Shown: positions 9,319 through 18,661, counted from the stretch's first letter. The stretch: DNA of 63,268 nt from CAZPHU01 sp964419255 (GCA_964419255.1 CAYQOU010000019.1:1-63268), one strand, 5' to 3'. Translations and numbers: made by a program. Notes: generated by a model from the sequence alone, not told the origin.

Positions 9319-9617
9319 AAACATCGAAAAACGGTGACATGCCTGTCATACTCGCGGATAAGGGGATCTGTTTTTTATTCGCGTTATGCGAATCACCTGG
9401 CTGGCCTTATCGAGTAAAGGCACGAGATAGCAGAATCTGTATGAACAAAATCCACTTACCATTCCATAAAGAATCGCCCAAACAGCCAAAGAACAGTACT
9501 TCGTCCATCTGCAAAATATTTATGGATTGACATGTGCAGGTCTTTGCGGCAAGCCGCCTCAATCAGCTTAATTTGAACGTTTTCCTATGGGATGGTAGTT
9601 AACACAATCTATATGAT
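9319..9617. other. Convergent intergenic region
   Basis: Three hundred bases between convergent genes. A small hairpin is visible (ATTCGC 9377-9382 with GCGAAT 9388-9393), preceded rather than followed by a T run on the plus strand, so it is not a standard terminator for either gene. A 63-codon open frame here has no coding support. Confidence 0.4.
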
Positions 9618-10064
9618 TCACTTCCCCGAATCGTGTACGAAATGAAGTGCCCGGGAGTTGATACAGTAGCGCAGTCCCGTCGGTTGCGGTCCGTCGGAAA
9701 AAACATGGCCGAGGTGAGAATCGCAGCTGCCGCACATCACCTCTATTCGACGCATGCCGTGGCTGGTGTCCTGGGAGATGGCCAGGCGTTCCTCGGAGAT
9801 GGGGGCATAAAAACTGGGCCACCCGGATCCCGAATCGAACTTGGCCCGAGAGCTGAAAAGATCGTTACCACACGCCGCGCACTCGAAGATGCCCCGGCCG
9901 TGAAAGTCGTAATATTTGCCGGAAAAAGGAGGCTCGGTTCCTTTCTCGCGCAGTATACGAAACTGCTCGGTTGTGAGAACCTTCCGCCACTCCTCTTCAC
10001 TTTTATGATATTTGGGAGGATTATCGGGATCTTTATGATCGATGTATACTTCCCTTTGATTCAT
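9618..10064 (-). CDS. msrB: Peptide-methionine (R)-S-oxide reductase
   Basis: A 148-residue complete MsrB. It reduces the R-epimer of methionine sulfoxide in oxidised proteins. The two zinc-binding CxxC pairs are visible (CAAC and CGSC), the central FDSGSGWPSF block is intact, and the catalytic cysteine is C134 in RYCINS. It has no signal peptide, so it is cytoplasmic. No msrA is adjacent. It is a single gene, convergent with the MBL gene and divergent from the outer-membrane-type gene that follows. Confidence 0.95.
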   Translation of the reverse strand: MNQREVYIDHKDPDNPPKYHKSEEEWRKVLTTEQFRILREKGTEPPFSGKYYDFHGRGIFECAACGNDLFSSRAKFDSGSGWPSFYAPISEERLAISQDTSHGMRRIEVMCGSCDSHLGHVFSDGPQPTGLRYCINSRALHFVHDSGK

Positions 10065-10240
10065 GATCGATTCCTATGAAAAAGATAGATTGGACGGAAA
10101 TGTCTCGCCTGAGACATCATGGTAAATAAGCAACTGTCGCGCCATAAGGCTTGATCCGGTTCAAGCTATGGAATATATTTTGCTATGACAGGGCATTTGC
10201 CTCTGGATGTGGCACTTTTTGTTTTTTTCTGGAGTTGGGT

Positions 10241-11173
10241 ATGTATCGTTTTCGTCAGATTGTGTCTATAATTATCGTTTCAACCGGGCTGAGCTTTTCG
10301 AAGGTAAATTCAGATTCCGCCCGGGATGCTCAGAATGTCGATCCTCAGAGGTGGAAACTTTCGCTTAATGCCAATCTTCTGCTGACACTCAATACCTACA
10401 GCGACAACTGGCAGGGCAGCGAAAGCGGGACAATCACCTGGATAAGTCAGCTGAATGCCGCGGCCCAAAAGCAGCTCCTGAGCTGGCTGCAGAATCAAAA
10501 CAAGCTGAAGCTGGCTTTTGGTGAGACCTATGTGCGGGATACGACAAATGAAGAGTGGGAAGAGCCTCAGAAGACAACCGACCTGATCGATGTCGAGTCG
10601 CGGCTGCATTTTACTCTCGGCGGTCTTGTCGACCCGTTTGCCTCCGTGCGGATGATCAGCCAGTTTTTGGACAAGCGGGATACGCTGGATGATCTGTATG
10701 TCAATCCAATTGAGCTTACCGAAAGTTTCGGTGGTGCGGTGGATATCCTGGATGGTGAAAATACGACCTGGACAGTTCGAGCGGGCGGCGCGTTGCGCCA
10801 GAGAATCTCGCGGGGTACCCCCGCCGGCAATACCCTGTTTACCAACAGGGGCGGGTTGGATCTGAACACGGAGTTTGAAACTTCGGTTTTTTCCGGACTC
10901 ATCGATTTCAGCTCATTTCTGACCGTATATCAGGCTGTCGTACGGCTGTCGGAAGATGGGGAAACCGAAGAGGGGGTTATAAACGAAGAGTATTGGAATT
11001 ATCCTGACATGAACTGGGAAAATACCCTTACAGTAAATGTCGCCAAGTATGTCATGCTCAATGCATACGTGCAGCTACTGTACGACCGTGAGCTGGTCAG
11101 TGGCGTACGATTCAAGCAAACCTTTTCCTTCGGTCTGACATACAAGCTTGCCCGGGGAAAAGAGAAAAAATAG
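10241..11173 (+). CDS. Outer-membrane beta-barrel-like protein (DUF3078-like)
   Basis: About 310 residues. The start at 10241 is chosen because GGAG lies six bases upstream and the protein then opens with a signal peptide (MYRFRQIVSIIIVSTGLSFS); the frame stays open 30 codons earlier without signal features. The mature part has many alternating polar/aromatic strands, the block TYSDNWQGSESGTITW near its start and a C-terminus ending in FKQTFSFGLTYKL, as in outer-membrane barrels. The 'NW.GG....' region recalls DUF3078 proteins of Bacteroidota. Function unknown; family assignment is tentative. Confidence 0.6.
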   Translation: MYRFRQIVSIIIVSTGLSFSKVNSDSARDAQNVDPQRWKLSLNANLLLTLNTYSDNWQGSESGTITWISQLNAAAQKQLLSWLQNQNKLKLAFGETYVRDTTNEEWEEPQKTTDLIDVESRLHFTLGGLVDPFASVRMISQFLDKRDTLDDLYVNPIELTESFGGAVDILDGENTTWTVRAGGALRQRISRGTPAGNTLFTNRGGLDLNTEFETSVFSGLIDFSSFLTVYQAVVRLSEDGETEEGVINEEYWNYPDMNWENTLTVNVAKYVMLNAYVQLLYDRELVSGVRFKQTFSFGLTYKLARGKEKK

Positions 11174-11318
11174 ACTCTTCCTTATCCGTGCTCGTATTTG
11201 TAATGAGATTCTGTTCAGAAAAGTACTCCACCGAATTAGCACGGGGCGGTCATGTCGCCGCCTTAGCGGTACAAGCATCAGCACGGACATTTTTTACCGA
11301 CAGCACAAGGAGCGTACG

Positions 11319-11771
11319 ATGTCAACCGAAAGAGACCGGACTCATTTTGCGGGTCTCGAGTCGATGTATTATGCTGCACCGATCAATACTATGTATAAAC
11401 CCTCCATTTCTGTCTCGAGAGGGAGTTGTGTAATAGAGATGGCTGCTGATAACCAGTTTTTCCACAGTGGTGGCACCTTACATGGATCGATCTATTTTAA
11501 AATGCTGGATGATGCTGCTTTCTTTGCGGCAAACTCTCTGAGCCGGGAATTTTTACTGTCGACGGCTCAATTCTCGCTCCATTTCATACGCGCTGCTGGG
11601 AGCGGAATGATCACTGCAACCGGCGAGATTCTGCAGAGAGGAAAACTTCTGAGCGTGGCTGAGTCGAGGCTGTTTGATCATAAGGAGCGGCTTATTGCAA
11701 AGGGGAGCGGCAGTTTCGTATCGACAGGGGTATTACTCAAAGATGCTCACGGTTATACCGGGGAGGGCTAA
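11319..11771 (+). CDS. PaaI/hotdog-fold thioesterase family protein
   Basis: A 150-residue single-domain protein. The start at 11319 has AAGGAG six bases upstream. The central FHSGGTLHGSIYFKMLDDAA segment matches the hotdog thioesterase signature (H-G-G...D near the central helix), and the later A.G.ILQRGK..SVAESRLFD strand pattern fits the PaaI-type branch. Such enzymes hydrolyse acyl-CoA or acyl-ACP thioesters; the acyl substrate is unknown. It is two bases from the next gene, so the pair is co-transcribed. Confidence 0.78.
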   Translation: MSTERDRTHFAGLESMYYAAPINTMYKPSISVSRGSCVIEMAADNQFFHSGGTLHGSIYFKMLDDAAFFAANSLSREFLLSTAQFSLHFIRAAGSGMITATGEILQRGKLLSVAESRLFDHKERLIAKGSGSFVSTGVLLKDAHGYTGEG

Positions 11772-11773
11772 TC

Positions 11774-12559
11774 ATGCGTGTGGCGGTTGCACAGATTTCA
11801 TGTACGGTTGGCCAGGGGAGAGCCAACTTAAAGACGATTGCAGATCATGTGAGGCAGGCGGCGGACAAAGGCTGCCGCCTTATTGCGTTTCCCGAGATGA
11901 GCGATACGGGATACGTGATGGATGTAATATCACAGCATGCCGGCACTCGTCCAGGTTATTTCTATGATGGTATCTGTTCTCTTGCCGCCGATCATGACAT
12001 GTATGTGGCCTGTGGTATGAGCGAGAGGGTGGGGGAAAAGGTCTTTAACAGTTTGCTTGTCGCCGGGCCGGATGGAACGGAGAGGGCCTGGTATCGCAAG
12101 GTCCATCTGTTTGCATCCGGTCCTGTTTTCGAGCAGAATGTTTTTTCGGCGGGAGACCGGCTGTCTCTCGTGAATATCGATTCCATACAGTGCGGACTGA
12201 TGATCTGCTATGATCTTCGATTCCCCGAGCAGGCTCGCGCGCTCATGCAAAAGGGGGCCGAGGCCCTGATAATAGTCTCTGCCTGGCCGCATGCCCGCGC
12301 GGCACACTGGCGCCTTCTGACGAAAGCCAGGGCGGTCGAAAATCAGTTGTGGGTATTGTCATCAAACCGCTGCGGTACCGATAATGGCCTGAAGTTAGCC
12401 GGATCAAGTGGAATTATAGATCCGTGGGGAGAGATTCAAGTCGCCGCACCCGAAAGCGGAGAAGGAATTTTTTGCACCGACATCTCACTGGAATCGGTCA
12501 CCGAGACCCGCCATCGCTTCCCCGTTCTAACCCACAGGCGCCCCGATGTATACACGTAA
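11774..12559 (+). CDS. Carbon-nitrogen hydrolase (nitrilase superfamily)
   Basis: A 261-residue complete nitrilase-superfamily amidase. The catalytic triad is visible: E41 (AFPEMSD), K109 (YRKVHLF) and C145 (LMICYDLRFPE). The length and the absence of extra domains fit omega-amidase/carbamoylputrescine-amidase-like branches. It acts on a C-N bond of a small amide in the cytoplasm; the exact substrate is not readable. Translationally close to the upstream thioesterase gene. Confidence 0.88.
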   Translation: MRVAVAQISCTVGQGRANLKTIADHVRQAADKGCRLIAFPEMSDTGYVMDVISQHAGTRPGYFYDGICSLAADHDMYVACGMSERVGEKVFNSLLVAGPDGTERAWYRKVHLFASGPVFEQNVFSAGDRLSLVNIDSIQCGLMICYDLRFPEQARALMQKGAEALIIVSAWPHARAAHWRLLTKARAVENQLWVLSSNRCGTDNGLKLAGSSGIIDPWGEIQVAAPESGEGIFCTDISLESVTETRHRFPVLTHRRPDVYT

Positions 12560-12694
12560 CCGATACGGTCTTGCCCAGAAGCCGCTGGCAACCGTATGCT
12601 TGCGGAGAAATGTTGGGTGGCAAAAATCCCTGTCTTTTCGGCGGGCTCCGCTGTCCTCAACGATCTCTGCGCGAACCTTTTTCGTCACTCCACT

Positions 12695-13141
12695 CTACAC
12701 TGAGGGGAACTGACCGGCGTACTTCTCTATCCACTCACTGGCGGCCTGTTCTCCGCTGAGAACTCGTCCTTCGGTCTGCGCAATTGTTTTTTTGTACTGT
12801 TCGATATGACAGATTTGCTCTATCATACGAATTCGGAAACCCGACTCGGGATCGGTGAATTGGATACCCATATCGAAATAGTTATGATTGTATCGAGACC
12901 AAATAACTTTCCCGCGCATCGAAACGTGAGGGGCGATTACAGGAACTCTGATGATCAGATTGGTGTTTTCCGGAATATTGTGATCACAGCGAAATGCAAG
13001 ACCGCCTCTGCTTATATTGAAAAGCTGTCTCTGGTTTCTTTCCACACCGACGACTTCATATTCGATGGGTATTTCTGCGGGGTGACGAATAAAGGCGCGT
13101 TCATCGGAGATTTTTTCGGAAGAACTTTCTACCGGGCCCAT
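12695..13141 (-). CDS. PilZ-domain protein, probable c-di-GMP receptor
   Basis: A 148-residue protein. The PilZ signature is present: an N-terminal arginine block (ERAFIRHP), then NISRGGLAF matching (D/N)xSxxG. MGIQFTD closes the barrel. The C-terminal ~40 residues form a helical tail. PilZ proteins bind cyclic di-GMP and control surface properties, motility or synthesis of polysaccharides. It stands alone between convergent and divergent neighbours. The arginine motif is slightly irregular, but the domain call is secure. Confidence 0.85.
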   Translation of the reverse strand: MGPVESSSEKISDERAFIRHPAEIPIEYEVVGVERNQRQLFNISRGGLAFRCDHNIPENTNLIIRVPVIAPHVSMRGKVIWSRYNHNYFDMGIQFTDPESGFRIRMIEQICHIEQYKKTIAQTEGRVLSGEQAASEWIEKYAGQFPSV

Positions 13142-13276
13142 TATTTGAATGCCTTTCAGATAGCCGCCTGGAAAAGAAGCATAGATGACCCAGGCTGTAT
13201 GTTATGCTCATCTACTATTTTATAATGATTGATGAGAATCAGTTATAAAAAATTAAAACAGTGCAAAGGCAAAGTG

Positions 13277-14488
13277 ATGAACATCAAGAAATCAAAGAAA
13301 CTGGAAAATGTCCTTTACGATATCCGGGGGCCGGTACCACGTGAGGCTCAGCGACTGGAAGAAGAAGGATATCAGATAATTAAATTAAATATCGGCAATC
13401 CTGCGCCATTCGGTTTTGATGCTCCGGAGGAGATCATACACGATGTCATAATTAATCTTCCGGCGGCACAGGGGTATTGTGAATCAAAAGGTATTTTCCC
13501 AGCCCGCAAGGCTGTCATGCAATATTGTCAGCAGAAGGGGATCTTTGGGGTCGATACCGAGCATATCTATGTCGGTAATGGTGTCAGTGAGCTTATCGTG
13601 ATGGCTTTACAGGCGTTGCTTGACAGCAGTATGGAAGTTCTTCTGCCTGCCCCCGACTACCCTTTGTGGACAGCTGCAACAAACCTGGCCGGTGGTAATC
13701 CGGTTCACTATATCTGTGATGAGAACTCGGACTGGTACCCGGATCTGGAGGACATCGAGAAGAAGATCACTCCGAATACAAAGGCTATTGTTGTTATAAA
13801 TCCAAATAATCCGACCGGTGCGGTCTATCCGCGAGAGATTCTGGAAGGGGTCATTGGGCTTGCACGCAAGCATAAATTGATTGTGTTTGCCGACGAAATC
13901 TACGACAAGATTCTCTACGACGATGCAGAGCATACTTCTCTGGCGGCACTGGCCGATGATATCCTGTGTATCACGTTCAATGGTCTCTCCAAATCATACC
14001 GCGCGGCGGGTTTTCGTGCGGGGTGGATGGTTATCAGCGGTAACCGAAGCATAGCAAAAGATTATCTGGAAGGCATAGAAATGCTTGCCTCCATGAGGTT
14101 GTGCAGCAATGTGCCTTCACAGTTTGCTATCCAGACTGCTCTGGGTGGCTACCAAAGCATTAATGATCTGGTTTTGCCCGGTGGGCGCCTGAAAGCACAG
14201 CGTGATTATGCGCACAGTCGTTTGGTCAATATTCCGGGAGTCAGCTGTGTTAAGCCCAAAGGCGCGTTGTATATGTTTCCCAGAATCGATATTCAGAGAT
14301 TCGGAATCAAAGATGACAGACAGATGGTATTGGATCTGCTTCTCAGAGAGAGGGTTCTTTTGGTTCAGGGCACAGGTTTTAACTGGCCTGCCCCCGATCA
14401 CTTCCGTCTGGTATTCCTGCCCCGGGAAGACACCCTTCAGACGGCGCTCGACAGATTCGAGCGGTTCATGGAAAATTATAGCCAATAG
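13277..14488 (+). CDS. alaA: Alanine aminotransferase of the AlaA type
   Basis: 403 residues. The ATG at 13277 gives an N-terminus (SKKLENVLYDIRGPV) that lines up with enterobacterial AlaA; the frame is open 16 codons further upstream. It is a fold-type I PLP enzyme making alanine from pyruvate and glutamate. Visible landmarks are NIGNPAPFGFDAP, NPNNPTGAVY, FADEIYDKILYDD and the PLP lysine K239 in FNGLSKSYRAAGFR. From memory of E. coli AlaA the similarity is very high over the full length, which is unusual for a distant phylum and could reflect transfer. It is a single gene. Confidence 0.92.
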   Translation: MNIKKSKKLENVLYDIRGPVPREAQRLEEEGYQIIKLNIGNPAPFGFDAPEEIIHDVIINLPAAQGYCESKGIFPARKAVMQYCQQKGIFGVDTEHIYVGNGVSELIVMALQALLDSSMEVLLPAPDYPLWTAATNLAGGNPVHYICDENSDWYPDLEDIEKKITPNTKAIVVINPNNPTGAVYPREILEGVIGLARKHKLIVFADEIYDKILYDDAEHTSLAALADDILCITFNGLSKSYRAAGFRAGWMVISGNRSIAKDYLEGIEMLASMRLCSNVPSQFAIQTALGGYQSINDLVLPGGRLKAQRDYAHSRLVNIPGVSCVKPKGALYMFPRIDIQRFGIKDDRQMVLDLLLRERVLLVQGTGFNWPAPDHFRLVFLPREDTLQTALDRFERFMENYSQ

Positions 14489-14600
14489 GAAGGTGGTGCC
14501 GATCCGGCACTGCTGTTCTCGCGGAGCCTGTGCAGCCGTTCATCTGGCTTGGGCTTTGCGCATTGTGAAGCATGGTTCAAAACAAAACCTTCGTTTCGCT

Positions 14601-14626
14601 CGCTCTGCCCTCTGCGGGGCAGGGCG
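14601..14626. terminator. GC-rich hairpin between convergent genes
   Basis: CGCTCTGCCC (14601-14610) pairs with GGGCAGGGCG (14617-14626) over ten bases with one T-G wobble and a six-base loop. It lies between the end of alaA and the end of the minus-strand biosynthetic operon, where a shared terminator would be expected. Neither side has a T tract, so it is at best a non-canonical terminator. Confidence 0.4.
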
Positions 14627-14686
14627 ATAGTCGGAAGAGCAAGCGGCTCAGACAAAACCCGCCGTCAGTTAATAGAAACCACCAGC

Positions 14687-16135
14687 TCAGATGCCCGAAA
14701 GTATAACCTTAGAGGCGGTGTAGGCGTTGACCATGACATTCCAGATGCCGCCTCCGGGTTTTCCCCAGTGACCTACCTGGAAAAGGTTGGACAGGTGTGT
14801 GGTTATAGGCATCTTCGCCTCACCATAGATATTTTTCGTATTCTCGAATCCATACAACGCACCACCGGTATTGCCGGTATACCGTTCAAACGTTTCGGGA
14901 GAACCAATCTCCGAAAACACGATCTGATCGGACAAACCGGGAATTATCTGATCGGCCTTTTTAATCATCTCTTCGGCAATATCTTTTTTGGTTTCTTTCC
15001 AGTTATCGGAAAACGACTTGTTGATAAAATGCATGAGAGTGAGTACCGGACGGGATGGTTCGTCTATGGTGCGAAGAAGAATCAGGTGGTCCATTTCCGA
15101 TCTTTTACCCTCGTGTATCCGAGAAAAAATCCGCTCGTGATTTTGAGAATCAAACCAGAAATGGATATTGTCTTCCATCAGCTGCGGGAAGGTTTCTTTC
15201 ATGCCGCAGTATATTGCTACGCAAGAAACGGACGGCTCCAGATTGGACAATCTTCTGATCCAGCGTCTACTGCGAATGTTTTCTTCCAGGAGATCCATAT
15301 GCAGTAAATATGGGCTGATATTGGAAACGACAATATCTGCCGTAAATTCTGCTCCGTTGCCGGTGGTTATTTTTTTGATCCGTTTAGAGCTGCCCGTAAT
15401 GGAGCTGACTTCCGTTTTTCTGTATACGCTGCCTCCCGCACCTTTAATGACAGAAGCCAGCGCATCGGCCAGCGTATGAAACCCGCCCTGCAGGTGGTGA
15501 GAGCCTTCAAAGAAATGAATCGTAAACATCATCGTGTAAAACAGAGCCGCCCCATAGTCGGGAGATGCTCCCGCGTAGGGCCAGAGCGAATAGAATATGT
15601 GCCGGAGGTCGGGATCACAGAGGTACTTTTCTACGAGACTTTGATATGACATATTATGGAACTGATAAACGAAAGAAAGATCTTCCGTAACAAATTCCTG
15701 CTCATATTTCAGTATCGGATCTATCAGGATGCGTTTGAAATGTTGCAATGTCTCGAAAAATGTATCGAGAGCCTTTTGCTGAGCGGGGAAACGCTGGTGG
15801 AGCGTGCGGATAATATCTTCCTGTCGCGAGGGCAGAGAAAATGACATCTCCGGCGTCTGTGCGCGGTACATAAGCGGCTGTTCAACTGGATCGATTTTGT
15901 CCTGAATACCGAGAAGCTTCAACAGATGCATCAATGTGCCGTGCTCATTGAGTGGAACCGAATGGATACCACTTTCGAAACGAAAACCCCGACGGTTGAA
16001 ACTGTGAGCATATCCGCCGATCCGATAATGCTTCTCTAATACGGCCACGCGTAAACCCGCCCTGGCCAGAAACGCTCCGCAGGTTAAACCACCTATTCCG
16101 GAACCGATAACAATTACATCATACGATGAGGCCAA
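14687..16135 (-). CDS. CrtI/phytoene-desaturase-like flavoprotein (second of two)
   Basis: 482 residues. The N-terminal FAD-binding fold is clear: VIVIGSGIGG (G11-G16) and the ribose-binding glutamate E34 in AVLEKHYRIGG. SFNRRGFRFESGIHSV and the C-terminal QVGHWGKPGGGIWNV follow the CrtI/CrtISO superfamily pattern. Members desaturate, saturate or isomerise polyene chains. It is the last gene of the ten-gene minus-strand operon, 18 bases behind its paralogue. The context of ketosynthase, CLF and ACP genes suggests it acts on a fatty-acyl or polyketide polyene, not on a C40 carotenoid. That is inference; no crtB is present. Confidence 0.82.
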   Translation of the reverse strand: MASSYDVIVIGSGIGGLTCGAFLARAGLRVAVLEKHYRIGGYAHSFNRRGFRFESGIHSVPLNEHGTLMHLLKLLGIQDKIDPVEQPLMYRAQTPEMSFSLPSRQEDIIRTLHQRFPAQQKALDTFFETLQHFKRILIDPILKYEQEFVTEDLSFVYQFHNMSYQSLVEKYLCDPDLRHIFYSLWPYAGASPDYGAALFYTMMFTIHFFEGSHHLQGGFHTLADALASVIKGAGGSVYRKTEVSSITGSSKRIKKITTGNGAEFTADIVVSNISPYLLHMDLLEENIRSRRWIRRLSNLEPSVSCVAIYCGMKETFPQLMEDNIHFWFDSQNHERIFSRIHEGKRSEMDHLILLRTIDEPSRPVLTLMHFINKSFSDNWKETKKDIAEEMIKKADQIIPGLSDQIVFSEIGSPETFERYTGNTGGALYGFENTKNIYGEAKMPITTHLSNLFQVGHWGKPGGGIWNVMVNAYTASKVILSGI

Positions 16136-16153
16136 AAACCCCTCCCCAATGCA

Positions 16154-17653
16154 TCACGAGCAAATTTTAAACTGTTTACGATCATCACGGCAAATAATCT
16201 GCGTTACATGTTTTCCTAAGACTATTACCCTGGGAAGACCACCCGGTGTTGCAATCCACTGTCCGGTAATATAGAAATTTTTAAGACGGGGGAGAGTCTT
16301 TGGGATGTTCCGTCCTATGTTTTTTGGCGTCGGAGCCCACCCCTGATAGCTGCCTTTCCAGTTGTTGGTATATCGAACATATGTCGCAGGTGTAGCCGTA
16401 TCAATAGTTTCAAGGTGCTGACGGGTTCCCGGGAACCGTTTGTCCAGAGCTTCTATCACCGCATCAGCCACACGTTTCTTTTCCTCTTTATAATGCTCAT
16501 AGTCGTTTTCGCGCAATGTTGTCCAATATTTATAATCGTGTGTACGCAAATGAACAATCACAGCGGTTTTTCCCTTTGGAGCAAAGCAGTCGTCAAAGTT
16601 GCAGATGCGAATAAGCATGTTTTGGACATTTTCGGCACCAAGAGGTAACGGCGAATCAAAGGGGAGTACAAGTTTGGATGGCGCTCCGCAATACTCCATT
16701 TTCACACCGACAGATATCTGGAGAAGGGATGGAAAAACGGGAAAGTTCTTGTACTGTTTACGCAACCGTCCGTTTAGATAGCGCCCCTCAAGCATATGAA
16801 AAAGCGTATCGGTTCCATCCGCAGCCGACACAACTATATCTGCATCATATGAGCTGTCATCCGCACAGCTGACACCCGCCGCACGATGGTTTTTCACGAT
16901 TATCCGGGTCACCTTCTTATGAAGGCTTATCTTTCCCCCCAGCTCGATATACTTTCTCTCGATCAGATCGCGAAAATGCGACGAGCCTCCTCTTGGATAC
17001 CCTGCTGCACGGGCATGCATCCATGCCAGTGCCATCATGATACTGAGCACCGAAAAGAAATCATGGTGGGGAAATATCTGTCTTAACATCATGCCAAGGC
17101 GCTTATTTTTAAACTGCGAGGCATACTCCGCGATTGTCATCTTGCGCCATTTACCGTAGAAACGGATAATCCCGAAATTTTCGTATACGAATTTCAATCC
17201 CGTTATAGGAGTAAGGAGTTCAGGCACCGTATCGAAGGGAATATCCATTTGGCTGAGTTGAATAATGGCATCAGTGAACTCTTTTGCCAGCGGTTCATCC
17301 TCCGGAGAGAGGCGAATCAATTCCGCGTACAGCTTCCGTGCATCAGTATAGACATGAAACGTTTCACCATCATGATCTATCTGCATGAACTCTTCGAAAT
17401 CGATTATCTGCATATCCGAAAAATCGATGACTTCTTTGAGTACCTTGTGAACACTGGAGCGCTCGGAGGAGCCGGGAAGCCAGTTGGTCGCACCATCGAA
17501 AACATAATCGCCTCTTTTCCAGGAAACCGACACCCCTCCGCACTCTCGTCCCATTTCAAGGACATGCGTGCTGTAACCGTTCATCTGCAGGTAGATACCG
17601 GCGGAAAGACCGCCTATCCCACCTCCGATAATTATGACCGAATTTCTCTTCAT
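16154..17653 (-). CDS. CrtI/phytoene-desaturase-like flavoprotein (first of two)
   Basis: 499 residues with an N-terminal dinucleotide-binding motif VIIIGGGIGGLSAG, a family-typical SVSWKRGDYVFDGATNWL segment and a C-terminal GQWIATPGGLP block that closes the FAD site. It is clearly related to, but well diverged from, the next gene in the operon. Two different CrtI-like enzymes in one acyl-chain operon suggest two successive redox or isomerisation steps. The nearest named families are phytoene desaturase, carotenoid isomerase (CrtISO) and retinol saturase; the sequence does not decide among them. Confidence 0.82.
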   Translation of the reverse strand: MKRNSVIIIGGGIGGLSAGIYLQMNGYSTHVLEMGRECGGVSVSWKRGDYVFDGATNWLPGSSERSSVHKVLKEVIDFSDMQIIDFEEFMQIDHDGETFHVYTDARKLYAELIRLSPEDEPLAKEFTDAIIQLSQMDIPFDTVPELLTPITGLKFVYENFGIIRFYGKWRKMTIAEYASQFKNKRLGMMLRQIFPHHDFFSVLSIMMALAWMHARAAGYPRGGSSHFRDLIERKYIELGGKISLHKKVTRIIVKNHRAAGVSCADDSSYDADIVVSAADGTDTLFHMLEGRYLNGRLRKQYKNFPVFPSLLQISVGVKMEYCGAPSKLVLPFDSPLPLGAENVQNMLIRICNFDDCFAPKGKTAVIVHLRTHDYKYWTTLRENDYEHYKEEKKRVADAVIEALDKRFPGTRQHLETIDTATPATYVRYTNNWKGSYQGWAPTPKNIGRNIPKTLPRLKNFYITGQWIATPGGLPRVIVLGKHVTQIICRDDRKQFKICS

Positions 17654-17715
17654 AGTACAAAAACTTACTCTTCTTCTGTTTTAAGATACCTCAATGAGAG
17701 TATCCTGGTAAATAA

Positions 17716-18600
17716 TCAGGCGGACTGTTCAACGAAGGGAATATCCTCGTGAAGAAAGTACCATTGTTCAGGATGTTCCGAAATTGTCGACTGAAGATTA
17801 TCGTATATGAGCTGCAAAATATTGGCCCTGTCTACAGGGATATCTTTCAGAGATAACCTGTAGCGATTTTCAGGCTCCCTGATCATCATTGCAGAGACAA
17901 TTGCCATCGGGGCACGGCTGAACATCACCAGACGATCTATACCGGCACCTCCCCACACCTTGGTGCCGAAAAGTTCTACCGGTTTGCTGTACGGGGTTTT
18001 CTCATCGATAACCGTGAGAAGTATCTCTTTTCTGCGAAGCACCGCCGCCATATCAAGGGCGGCATTTGTTTGGGGTTTTCCTATCTCGATAAATGAGATG
18101 CGGCCAAACAATCCGCTTTCGGTAAGAGCTTTTGCCCGCGCGTGTGCTTCACGGGAGAATTGTTCGGTGGTGAAGCGCAGTACCACATTTATCGTGTGGC
18201 CGAGTCGCGCCAGTGTCGGTACAATAAACTCAATCGCTCCAAAATGTCCGGTTACTATGAGTATTCCCTTCTCATCGAGCGCCGGATCGGAAAGCAGGGA
18301 GGCATCATCCGTTTCAACGGATTTTTCAATGAAATCACCAAAAAAACCTGGACCCCCGCACAGAGGAAGCAGCTTCTCATAATAATGAAGCAACAAATGC
18401 TGCTTTACCGCATCGATAGTCTGCCGGACATTGTTCATTGAAAAACGGGAAAGGTTATCACCGATATGCCTATCAATCTCCGGATGCCGGGAATACCAGT
18501 GGTTTCCCCGTTCGAAAATATGTTGTCGTAATTTTTGTGGAGAAAGATCCGATACCTTAGATAACGTCTGCGGGTCTTGTAAATAGCGGCTTAAGCTCAT
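17716..18600 (-). CDS. LpxL/HtrB-like lysophospholipid/lipid A acyltransferase
   Basis: 294 residues. It carries the HX4E catalytic pair in GHFGAIEF (H119, E124) and the general layout of the late lipid A acyltransferase (LpxL/LpxM/HtrB) superfamily. The usual N-terminal membrane helix is not obvious, so it may be peripheral. In the operon it follows the ACP and precedes the two flavoproteins. It would move the finished acyl chain from ACP to a lipid or glycolipid acceptor, as similar enzymes are thought to do in aryl-polyene clusters. The acceptor is unknown. Confidence 0.83.
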   Translation of the reverse strand: MSLSRYLQDPQTLSKVSDLSPQKLRQHIFERGNHWYSRHPEIDRHIGDNLSRFSMNNVRQTIDAVKQHLLLHYYEKLLPLCGGPGFFGDFIEKSVETDDASLLSDPALDEKGILIVTGHFGAIEFIVPTLARLGHTINVVLRFTTEQFSREAHARAKALTESGLFGRISFIEIGKPQTNAALDMAAVLRRKEILLTVIDEKTPYSKPVELFGTKVWGGAGIDRLVMFSRAPMAIVSAMMIREPENRYRLSLKDIPVDRANILQLIYDNLQSTISEHPEQWYFLHEDIPFVEQSA

Positions 18601-18631
18601 AGTTTTTTTTCACCGGAAAAGTAATAAACAC

Positions 18632-18661
18632 AAAGGCAGGAGAAGAAGAGCTCCTGCCTTT
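18632..18661 (-). promoter_or_regulatory. Perfect 11-bp hairpin between ACP and acyltransferase genes
   Basis: AAAGGCAGGAG (18632-18642) pairs perfectly with CTCCTGCCTTT (18651-18661) around an eight-base loop. It lies inside the operon, downstream of the ACP gene and upstream of the acyltransferase. On the transcribed minus strand the stem is followed by TGTGTTTATTACTTTT, a weak U-rich stretch. It could partly terminate transcription or protect the upstream mRNA, giving more ACP and ketosynthase than acyltransferase and flavoproteins. Confidence 0.65.

Noticed and set aside
9633..10079. 148-codon plus-strand frame opposite msrB
   Set aside because: It mirrors the msrB coding sequence and has no start signal; msrB is a certain gene.
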